The notes under the pieces were generated by a model, which saw nothing but the letters and a program-made list of their open reading frames with translations, was not told the origin of the DNA and did not search any database. A stretch of 30,950 bases of DNA, from positions 1-30,950 of the forward strand of contig JAHLWZ010001002.1 in assembly GCA_020536535.1 (NCBI GenBank). Reading direction: 5' to 3'. Position 1 is the first letter of the stretch. Every line of letters begins with the position of its first letter. This document shows positions 7,858-15,408 of the stretch, piece by piece. This DNA comes from Pelomyxa schiedti. Its lineage: Eukaryota; Evosea; Pelobiontida; Pelomyxidae. The translations under genes were made by a program, and so were the position numbers.

Positions 7858-9048
7858 TTAAGCACTTTGCACACAACAAAAACCAGACAGGGCATCAATG
7901 ATCTCAATGTCACCTGGCCTATGATTCTTCAGAGCCCCAGTGCCTCGTACGGCAATCTCCTGCATTGTAAACATGGTGCTCTCCATAGCATTGTAGTGCA
8001 CACAGCACACCTTGGTTGGCTCCAATACACTGCGCACTTCTATGCAATAGCCTTCACTCCTTGAAGGGAGTGTGACTGCAAAGTAAGGCCCTCCAATTGG
8101 TTTCGCATTTCCATCACCCAATTGAGTCCTCTTGCCAGTCTCCAGGCACAACAGACCCGCTGTGCTTGGGGAACGTGAGTGCAGGATGTAGTGGATTCCC
8201 TTCCAGCACAAAACACCGTGAACGGATTGAGCCCTGTCAGGAGAAGGGACTGAGGTGATCCTGCCTATCACCATCCTCTGTTCCAGGGTGGCTTCGAGGT
8301 CAATGACCATGACAGAGCACACATCGCTCACTATGCACGCCACAACAAGTGAAGAACCAGAACCCCCTTCATCACCATCAAAGGCCGCCTTGTTCACAGC
8401 AAACGGCAAGGCCATGTTCTCCACTTTGGTGACGATTCCAAGCTCAATACCATCGAGGTTCCACAGTGACATCCTGCGACTGTGGATCACAGCAGCCCAC
8501 TTCCTGTTAGCGTACAACACTGCACTGATTGCGTAAGAAGCTTGGGTCAGGCTCATTTTAGGGATTTCCCTGTCAGTGTCAATTACAACCACAATTGGCC
8601 CCGCCTTGTGCTTCAAAAGCGCGAATCTCTCTTCAGGGTCATGACCATTACCATGAGCACTGTTGCTGTTGCTCTTGTAATTGTTGAGCCTGTGCGTCGA
8701 CGGTCCGACCCACCCGCGGAACCCAGTCACGAAGTTGAAGTCGTCGATTTTGGCCACTCTGGGCCCGTGCACGAGGCCGAGCGTGGGCGACACGCTGAGG
8801 GTGATCAGCTCGTGGTGGGCACCGCCGCCACTCGTGAGGTCGATGGCGATGCGCTTGGCTGCGAAGACAACCCACTCGCGGCCGATGAGTGACAGCAGCG
8901 GGGGCGTGAGGGCTGAAACCGGCGCCCTGCTGCAGCAGCTGCTGTCGTCGCCGCCGCGGGCGCAACGCCCCACGACCACGGCGGCGCCGAGGGCGATGAA
9001 CTGGCTCCGTGCGTACGTTGCGTCCTTGATGCCGACATGTGTGGACAT
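7858..9048 (-). CDS. Family A propeller-like protein (396 aa) with shifted C-terminus
   Basis: ATG at 9048; starts MSTHVGIKDATYARSQFIALGAA. It belongs to a subgroup with a Cys/Ser-rich insertion after VVGRCARGGDD and the SLIGREWVVFAAKRIAIDL motif. Downstream strands: LSVSPTLGLV, FRGWVGP, VVVIDTDREIPKMS, MSLWNLDGIELG, VMVIDLEATLEQ, CWKGIHYIL, LCLETGKRTQL, KPIGGPYF and DIEIIDALSGF. After SGF the protein ends with CCVQSA. One extra T in a T5 run here, relative to the sister copy at 9130 (SGFVVCRVVNREWF), shifts the frame and replaces the last ~13 residues. Either a real terminal frameshift or a homopolymer error. It resembles the next copy upstream (9130-10349) most closely, so the two are a tandem duplicate pair. 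Function unknown. Confidence 0.88.
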   Translation of the reverse strand: MSTHVGIKDATYARSQFIALGAAVVVGRCARGGDDSSCCSRAPVSALTPPLLSLIGREWVVFAAKRIAIDLTSGGGAHHELITLSVSPTLGLVHGPRVAKIDDFNFVTGFRGWVGPSTHRLNNYKSNSNSAHGNGHDPEERFALLKHKAGPIVVVIDTDREIPKMSLTQASYAISAVLYANRKWAAVIHSRRMSLWNLDGIELGIVTKVENMALPFAVNKAAFDGDEGGSGSSLVVACIVSDVCSVMVIDLEATLEQRMVIGRITSVPSPDRAQSVHGVLCWKGIHYILHSRSPSTAGLLCLETGKRTQLGDGNAKPIGGPYFAVTLPSRSEGYCIEVRSVLEPTKVCCVHYNAMESTMFTMQEIAVRGTGALKNHRPGDIEIIDALSGFCCVQSA

Positions 9049-9129
9049 TACAGATCAATGTAAACGAAATTTACAAATGACAAAACAAAAAAAAATTGAA
9101 ATGCTTGTCAGGCATTGGCCACAATCTTG

Positions 9130-10349
9130 TCATGTAACTTCATCTACAAACCACTCTCTGTTCACCACTCTGCACACAACAAAGCCAGATACTGCATCAA
9201 TGATCTCAATGTCACCTGGCCTGTGGTGCTCATACCGAGCACCAGTGTCTCTCACAACAACCTCTTTCCTTATAAACACACCTCCATCCTCAACATACTT
9301 GTGCACACAGAGCACCTTTGTTGGTTCCAAAATACTGAACACCTCTATGCAATACTTAGTGGGGGTTGAACCCTCACTTGAAGGGCGCGTGACTGCAAAG
9401 TAAGGCCCTCCAATTGGATGCGCATTTCCTGACCCCAATGATGTTTTCTGGCGGGTTTCCAGGCACAACATGCCTGCTCTGTTTGGGTAACCAGAGAACA
9501 GGACATGGTGCATTCCCTTCCAGCACACAACACCTTGAATAGATTCATCCATGCTAGCACAATAAATTGAGATGGGCCTTCCAACAACCCTCTTCTCCAC
9601 CAGCGTGGCATCCAGATCGATGATCATTGCACTGTAAAAACCTCTCGCACTGACTACGACAACGAGTGAGCCGTCGTCAGGGTCAAAGGCAACCCTGTCC
9701 ACACTCCACGGCAGGCTCATGTTCTCCGCCTTGGTGACGATTCCGCTCTCGATACCAGCGAGGTTCCAAAGTGACATTGTGCCGTTCCACCAATTCTTGA
9801 TCACTGCCTCCACTTCCTGTTCCCACACACCACGTCGCCACGCGGGTTGGGGAGGTCTGCGACACTCACCGCCGGTGCCTCCAGTCTGGCAGTGTCGATG
9901 ACACCCACCTGGCAGGCTCCAGCGCCTACCCTCCTTGACACCACAAGCGCGAATCTTTCATCCGCCGAATCAGAACCAGAGGCAGAACCACCCACCCACC
10001 CACGGAACCCCCAGTTTTCAACGGTGCCCCCAATGTCGGCCAACACTCTGTGCGCGTCCACGAGGCCGAGGGTCAGCGACACGCTGAGGGTGATCAGCTC
10101 GTGGTGGGCAGCGGTGCCACCACCCGCAGTGAGGTCGATGGCGAGGCGCTTGGCTGCGAAGACGACCCACTCGCGTCCGATGAGGCACAGCAGCGAGGGC
10201 GTGAGGGCTGAAACCGGCGCCCTGCTGCAGCAGCAGCTGTTGTCGTCGCCGCCGCGGGCGCAACGCCCCACGACCACGGCGGCGCCGAGGGCGATGAATT
10301 GGCTCCGTGCGTACGTTGCGTCTTTGATGCCGACATGTGTGGACGACAT
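9130..10349 (-). pseudogene. Family A gene interrupted by one frameshift
   Basis: The first part runs from ATG 10349 (MSSTHVGIKDATYARSQ) through SRAPVSALTPS, LIGREWVVFAAKRLAIDL and FRGWVG to CGNRKWRQ and a TGA near 9801. The second part, in another frame, carries AVIKNWWNGTMSLWNLAG, MIIDLDATLVEK, CWKGMHHVLF, PIGGPYFAVTR, SILEPTKVLCVH and IEIIDAVSGFVVCRVV to a stop at 9130. The switch lies near 9815, exactly in the conserved NRKW(A)A strand, and one missing base (TGGAGG where a longer run is expected) explains it. Otherwise complete, with both ends conserved, so it is a very recent pseudogene or a single-base assembly error. Confidence 0.8.
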
Positions 10350-10420
10350 GTCGATTAATTGCGGCAATTAATTGTGGATTTTTTTGATTCGAAAGAACTT
10401 GTGGTTTTGCTTTTCACACA

Positions 10421-11602
10421 TCACTCTAGCACTTTGCTCACATGAAAATCTGTACGTTCCATTTTGAAGACTACAAACCCAGACACAGAATCGCTGAACT
10501 CAATGTAAGAACCCTCAGTTTCCCTGACAGCCATCTCATGCCCAAAATACAACGTAGACTGGTCTTCCAAGTGGCTGTGGCTCACTTTTGTTGGTTCCAC
10601 AACACTGTACACTTCTCTGACATTATATCCAGATTTGGTGCATGCCACCTCAAAGTATGGCCCGCCAATTGGAACCCCTGCTCCTTGAGGCAGTGGCGTC
10701 CTCTGCCCAGTGTTCATGCACAACAATGAAGCAACATCCACTGAAGAGACCAATGCATAAGTCAGACCTTTCCAACACACGAGGCCATGACAGAATTCTT
10801 TCTCTGCAAGGTGAGACATGTATGTCTGCGGGGATTTAATGAGCCTGTTCTGTGCCAAAGTGGCCTTCAGATCAACTGTAAGTACACGGCCCCCAATCCT
10901 TGTTAACACGAGCAAATTGTGGTCATCAAACGCCCTCCTGTGCACCGACCACGGCAGAGCAATTTCCTCCACTTTGGTCACATTTCCGTTCTCAATGTCG
11001 TCAAAGTTCCACAGGGTCATTGTCACATTCCACCTGTTCCTGATGGCTGCAGCCCACCTCCTGCTGATGCACATCCCACAAAAGAGCGGCCAATAGTCAG
11101 TCAGGCTCATTTCCGCCACTTTCCCCTTCGTGTCAATCACACTCCACCTTCTGTATCCAGCACGCTTGGAGGCTGAAACCACAAGTGCAAACCTGCAGCC
11201 CAACGACCGAGGCCCAACCCACGCAACTTTGCTCACGTCATCACAGGCGCAAAAGCAACTCCAGTCTGCGAGACCGCTGTCGACGTCCAGCAACGTGGGC
11301 TTGTCCACGAGGCCAAGGGTCGGCGAGATGCTGAAAGTTATGATGCACGTCTTTGTGATCTTGAAAGTGAGCTCGACGACTACGGGCCTCGCGGGCACCA
11401 CCACCCAATTCTGGCCCACAATCGACAAGGACGAGGGGGCAAGCACTGACGCGGGGCTGGCACGCCCGCAACGTCCCACAATTACCCCGACGCCGAGCGC
11501 GATGAATTGGGCGAGGGCGTACGTTGCGTCTTTTATTTTGAGCAGTTGTGGTTCTGCAGAAGATGAGGGCACAACGACGTCGTCGGTAGTTATCATCAAC
11601 AT
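10421..11602 (-). CDS. Family A propeller-like protein (393 aa)
   Basis: Intact frame from ATG 11602 with an extra ~20-residue N-terminal leader (MLMITTDDVVVPSSSAE) before IKDATYALAQFIALGVG. Landmarks in order: IVGRCGRASPAS, SIVGQNWVVVPARPVVVEL, FSISPTLGLVD, a Cys-containing loop (CFCACDD), VAWVGPRSLG, WSVIDTKG, ISRRWAAA, TMTLWNFDDIENG, VLTVDLKATLAQNRL, CWKGLTYAL, GQRTPLPQG, PIGGPYFEV, SVVEPTKV, FGHEMAVRE and SDSVSGFVVFKM. The second position of ATYARDQ is altered (ATYALAQ). It follows the frameshifted copy at 9130-10349 with about 70 bp between them. No membrane segment. Function unknown. Confidence 0.9.
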   Translation of the reverse strand: MLMITTDDVVVPSSSAEPQLLKIKDATYALAQFIALGVGVIVGRCGRASPASVLAPSSLSIVGQNWVVVPARPVVVELTFKITKTCIITFSISPTLGLVDKPTLLDVDSGLADWSCFCACDDVSKVAWVGPRSLGCRFALVVSASKRAGYRRWSVIDTKGKVAEMSLTDYWPLFCGMCISRRWAAAIRNRWNVTMTLWNFDDIENGNVTKVEEIALPWSVHRRAFDDHNLLVLTRIGGRVLTVDLKATLAQNRLIKSPQTYMSHLAEKEFCHGLVCWKGLTYALVSSVDVASLLCMNTGQRTPLPQGAGVPIGGPYFEVACTKSGYNVREVYSVVEPTKVSHSHLEDQSTLYFGHEMAVRETEGSYIEFSDSVSGFVVFKMERTDFHVSKVLE

Positions 11603-11654
11603 CCGATAAGAGCCAGTTTTGATGATGTAGATTTAGAGAACCGAAGGTATCTAT

Positions 11655-11805
11655 GCCGCTGGATGGTTCTTCAATCTTGGGGGAAGGTGGTGTCACAGAC
11701 ACAAGCACCAACTTTGACACAAACACCCACAGGCAGTGACAACCCACGACCATCACCACAGTCACCATCACTCTGCCCCCAAAAGTCAAGTCAGAGTACT
11801 GTTGT
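11655..11805 (-). pseudogene. Chimeric family B fragment with internal deletion
   Basis: 11660-11716 matches the family B C-terminal coding region (compare 1313-1366; minus-strand LVLVSV.PPSP.IE). 11706-11745 matches the middle of family B (compare 12431-12466). The two source segments, which lie about 0.5 kb apart in an intact gene, are joined at AGCACCAAC, a 9-mer present at both source positions. 11765-11785 again resembles the middle region (CACAGTCACCATCACTC, as at 1993-2010). A relic of a third family B copy, produced by a deletion between short direct repeats. It lies directly against the 3' end of the intact 11806 gene. Confidence 0.75.
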
Positions 11806-13290
11806 TCAAGAAATGAGGCATTGTGACTTGGGAGTTGGTTGTGATGTGGGAGAGGGAGGAAGGAATGGAACAAAGGGAGGGAATGACACAGACACGAGCA
11901 GTAACCCAGTGAGTGCATCGACGATGCCGGCCACATACCCTGCCTCTGAGTTTGAAGTGGTAGTAGTTGCAGAAATACTCGTGACAATGATTCCTTGCGA
12001 AGTGGAGATAGGCCTCACTGACTCGCAGCAGGGAATGGACATCACAGGTGTCTGGAGGTTGTCAATGCGATACACCTGAGTGATGGGGTTCTTGTCAACT
12101 GACATGGCAATGTGAGCAGGTGTCACAGGCCAAACAACCCCTGAAAACCGCTCTTCCATTGTCACTCTCGTCACTGTGTTGAACACAACGTACTTGGAGT
12201 CGGTGTGGCACAGAACTCGGATCGGGTCATCAACAAACACCGCAACTGTGATGGAGTACGGCAGCTCAACTTGTTTCACCACGCACAGACTCTTCTGATC
12301 AAAGCTTGCCCTCAAATCCACACACAGAACTAGCCCAAGTGCCAAAGCCTTTCTGCACAGAACAACGAGCAGGTGATCACTCTCCCGAATAGACAGCGCC
12401 ACCGGGTCTGACATGGCGTCCTTGCACTCAGCACCAACTTTGACACAAACGCCTGCTGGAAGTGACCACGCACTGCCCTCGTAACCACTTTGAGAACCAC
12501 GGGGCCGTTGAGCCCCGCTTTGGTGTACATCAGTGCCACCAGAACCACCACCACTACAGTCGCCATCACCATCGCTCAGCTTCCACACAATCACCCCACC
12601 AGAGGAGGAGTGTGTAACAACAATCCACCTTGTGTTGCAGTGGTCAACCAAAGAGTTCCCCAGCCAACTGAACAGTAATGACTCCAGCCTCCCATCGCCC
12701 CTCATGACCCATAAGCACTCCCACGCCGGCTGCACGCTGCACATAACGACGTACCTCCGACGCCCGACGTATCCCCTGATCTCGGCCTGCTGGCAATCCC
12801 AGGGCCCCTGCTGGGACAGCAGCGACTTCTGCGGAGGCAGCTGGGCCAACGACTTGTTGTAGTACAGCTGGCCTGGGCTCGGCGCCACGTACGCGGGCAC
12901 GCACGCGAGGCCGCTGACGCCCATTGTGGGAGACACCGTCATCATCACGTGCACGCAGTGGGCGCCTCGCACCGACTCCACACTCACGCCCACCACCCGG
13001 CGGTGTCCTCCTCCACGTCCACCGCTGAGATCTGCCGTACCGCCTGGGGGAATGTGGACCCAGGGGCGGCCGATGTGGGCGGCGAGGACCGAGGGGGGCA
13101 CGACGCGGGCCGGGCTGCGGGCGCCGCATCTGGGCACGACGGAGGCCGCGGCGAGGGCCACGAACTGGTCCCGCGACGACAAAAAAGCGTGGCACCACGA
13201 CTGGACGTCGACGCCTGCGCCTGTGTCCTCGTGGATGCTGGTGCCCAAAGGGTGTTCGACGACAACACATGGTTTTCCTCCACCGTTCAT
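11806..13290 (-). CDS. Family B propeller-like protein ending in CLIS CaaX box
   Basis: The first in-frame ATG is at 13290 (MNGGGKPCVVVEHPLG), giving about 494 residues; the frame is open slightly further upstream without an ATG. It is closely similar to the 1237-2724 protein along its whole length: RDQFVALAAA, VVPRCGARSPARVVPPS, MMTVSPTMGVSG, QAEIRGYVGRRRYVVM, WIVVTHSSSGGVIVWKL, VDLRASFDQKSL, RIDNLQTPVMSIPC and GIVDALTGLLLVSV. The tail is shorter and less Pro-rich and ends KSQCLIS. CLIS is a good CaaX box (Cys, two aliphatics, Ser), which by the known rules would favour farnesylation. No signal peptide, so a cytosolic protein held at a membrane is the natural inference. Chromosomal neighbours are relics of other family B copies on both sides. 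Confidence 0.87.
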   Translation of the reverse strand: MNGGGKPCVVVEHPLGTSIHEDTGAGVDVQSWCHAFLSSRDQFVALAAASVVPRCGARSPARVVPPSVLAAHIGRPWVHIPPGGTADLSGGRGGGHRRVVGVSVESVRGAHCVHVMMTVSPTMGVSGLACVPAYVAPSPGQLYYNKSLAQLPPQKSLLSQQGPWDCQQAEIRGYVGRRRYVVMCSVQPAWECLWVMRGDGRLESLLFSWLGNSLVDHCNTRWIVVTHSSSGGVIVWKLSDGDGDCSGGGSGGTDVHQSGAQRPRGSQSGYEGSAWSLPAGVCVKVGAECKDAMSDPVALSIRESDHLLVVLCRKALALGLVLCVDLRASFDQKSLCVVKQVELPYSITVAVFVDDPIRVLCHTDSKYVVFNTVTRVTMEERFSGVVWPVTPAHIAMSVDKNPITQVYRIDNLQTPVMSIPCCESVRPISTSQGIIVTSISATTTTSNSEAGYVAGIVDALTGLLLVSVSFPPFVPFLPPSPTSQPTPKSQCLIS

Positions 13291-13482
13291 TCGGCTGAAT
13301 AAAATAATCAACAGACCGGAACGCTGTAGAATTCAGCCATTCTGTTTTGTGTCACTGGAATCAGTCATGTCTTGATGGCGGAAACACGTGCACACAGTTG
13401 CCGCCGTGGTGCGAGGTCACAGCACCCCCAGTGCTCGGGGGTACGCGTGGCTGTGCCTGATGTGGCGTGCACGTCAAGAGTG

Positions 13483-13514
13483 CTTGTGACAATGACTCCT
13501 TGTTGGGTGACAAC
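13483..13514 (-). pseudogene. 32 bp family B fragment
   Basis: CTTGTGACAATGACTCCTTG and the following 12 bases match 1429-1460 of the first family B gene with one visible mismatch, encoding VVTQQGVI. It matches that distant gene better than the adjacent one at 11806. It marks yet another lost or shuffled family B copy at the edge of the array. Confidence 0.6.
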
Positions 13515-13556
13515 GGAGCTCACATAATTTCCTGTCAATGCCGCATCACCCAAGTG

Positions 13557-13577
13557 ACGTCAATGTTACATTGACGT
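13557..13577. repeat. Perfect inverted repeat with TGACGT-type cores
   Basis: ACGTCAATGT, one spacer T, then ACATTGACGT. The arms pair perfectly over 10 bp, and each carries a TGACG half-site like those bound by bZIP/CREB factors. It is also placed where a 3'-end hairpin of the minus-strand glycosyltransferase transcript could form (37 bp past its stop). Which role, if any, is unknown. Confidence 0.75.
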
Positions 13578-13613
13578 AACATCCACATGTGTGGTTGGAT
13601 TTTATTGTTCTAG

Positions 13614-15318
13614 TTACAAGTCACATACATGCTTGGCTTTGGCGGCCAGGTACGGGGGCTGTAGAGCTCTTGTTGCCACTGATAGCCCTTTTTCTATGTT
13701 CTCTGGTGTGAGGCCATTATAGTATCCACCGGATACTTTGTGCCACAAATGTAGACTGCGGACAGTATTATTTGGGGTGTAAAATTGCAAATGCAGAAAA
13801 TACTTACACCCAAGAATCATCTAAGACCGTTGTTGACGGTTCAAATATTACGCCAAGGGAATTCCAATTCCCAAAATAAAAGGCATCTGTGTGCCATAAC
13901 TTCATGTATGGGAAGTCTGCATTTGACACACAAGCGTGTGTCAGAAGGTCCACACTGTGACCGGCCCAACCTTGGGTACCGTTAGCGGAAACAAGAAATA
14001 AGGGTGCAACTTCCGCCTGAATGTCCGTAAGAATAGCCCATTGTGTTCCACATGCTGCAGATGATGCAGTTTCCAGGACTTGCCATCATTACGGCGACAT
14101 TATACCGGGGCCTACAATAGCATTAATACCGGGGCCTACAGGAGTAAGTTTGAGCGGATACCCTCCAGATTTTTCTTGCGCCAGGCACAGAGAGTAATTG
14201 GATAGTAAGTCGTCCAGAGGCTTCAAAACAATGGCGTCAAAATCCAAGTAAACACCCCCATCCTCACATAAAACCTGGAAGTAATAAGAGGCAAACACTC
14301 ACTAAAGGAAGGAGGAGACTTTGAATCGGATAAAATCAGATCTGTGCGCTGCTAACGAGGTTGGTACACCTCCAACACTTGAGGGGACATTCACCAAAAT
14401 AACTTCATTGATCAATTCCAGTGCTGCGCTCCACCAGCATCCTGTAGAAACGCCACCAAAGGCGGAGTCTTGAACATAGAGTCGAATTCTAACATTTTCT
14501 CCTTGATGAACGCGGATTGCCTGAACTGCAAGAAACTCAATGAAACTGAGGAGAATAAAAAAAAGAAAAAAAAACTAACATAAAAACAACTGCACCTCGG
14601 AGAGAGAAGGAAATTCCAACCTTAGAGAGCTTGAATCCGTTTTTACAAGAAAGTAAGTGTCAGGAATTCCCGGCATTGTTTTCCTTGCGGAAACAGGGAA
14701 ATCAGTGTCACCCTGTCCCTTGCAAACAGAACCATAGTAATCGTCAAAGTGCTGATCAGAACGAACCGACAGCTTCACGGAATCCTTGACGATCACGCCC
14801 CTCGGCAGCCGGGCTTCTGATTCCGCAGAGCGAGATGTTGAGGCCGAAACGGAGCGCGACGATGACAGCGATGAAGAATACGAAGACGAGAAAGAATCGC
14901 TGGACGACGACGACGAATGGCTCGACGACACCGACGACGAAGACGAGGAGGCGGAGGAGGAAGATGAGTCCGAAGATGAAAGCGAATGATGGGACGACGA
15001 GTACGAGGGCGTACCGCGGCCGTGCTCGGGGTAGGGGTGGGCGTGAGGCCGGCCCCGCGAGCGGGGGTCCGTCTCCTCGTCCGGCCGAGTGGCGGGCGCC
15101 CGGACACCGTCGTTGTCGCCTCGGCCGGTGGTGTAGATGGCCTGCAGTCCCACAATGCCGAGTACAACAGCAACTCCGATAGCCACCATCACCCATTTGC
15201 ACGGAGGCCGCATCGGAGGCACCGTTACAAACGATCGGTTGGATTTTGGCGATTTCTCAGAAAGAGACCACCACCAGCACACTGCCAGTCTACAGGCGGT
15301 GGTTCCAATGTCATTCAT
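13614..15318 (-). CDS. Type II membrane glycosyltransferase, DXD family (A4GALT-like)
   Basis: Five exons reconstruct about 500 residues: 15318-14591, 14545-14320, 14274-14106 (or 14130), 14078-13808, 13755-13614. An N-terminal cytoplasmic part is followed by one membrane segment (WVMVAIGVAVVLGIVGLQAI), then a long Ser-rich stalk (plus-strand 14830-14990), typical of Golgi type II enzymes. The catalytic domain begins at PGIPDTYFLVKTDSS. AHRSDFIRFKVLCEDGG leads into VYLDFDAIVLKPL, the DXD metal/nucleotide-sugar site of the Gly_transf_sug family. HSVDLLTHAC and LHLWHKVSGG near the end match the alpha-1,4-glycosyltransferase C-terminal region. Likely transfers a sugar to glycolipid or glycoprotein in the Golgi; donor and acceptor cannot be told. 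An alternative start is the Met at 15213, just before the membrane segment. It starts 90 bp from the PARP ATG on the other strand. Confidence 0.85.
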
Positions 15319-15408
15319 GTACACTGTACCCTGTGTTACTGTTCCTTGTAGTTGGATGTCCACCAAGAAGGAAAATAAAAAAAATTGCAACAGATAGCAG
15401 ATACGTAG
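15319..15408. promoter_or_regulatory. Divergent promoter between glycosyltransferase and PARP genes
   Basis: Only 90 bp separate the two divergent ATGs (15318 minus, 15409 plus). The middle (15371-15390) is an A-rich run, GGAAAATAAAAAAAATTGC. No canonical TATA box. The two genes probably share one nucleosome-free region. If the glycosyltransferase starts at 15213, the spacer is 195 bp. Confidence 0.5.

Larger units (their letters stand above)
13312..13613. other. Junction between the left array and the conserved gene island
   Basis: No intact gene. Contains a 32 bp family B fragment (13483-13514) and a perfect 10 bp inverted repeat (13557-13577) just downstream of the glycosyltransferase stop codon. 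This is the boundary between repeated, GC-rich family DNA and lower-GC single-copy DNA. Confidence 0.5.

Noticed and set aside
14079-14105. Frame break in the glycosyltransferase after the DXD domain
   Set aside because: The stops disappear when a short GT-AG intron (27 or 51 nt) is removed with correct phase, so the gene need not be broken.
14786-14989. Plus-strand acidic ORF rich in Asp/Glu
   Set aside because: It is the complement of the Ser-rich stalk codons of the minus-strand glycosyltransferase, which has a clear domain structure and exons.
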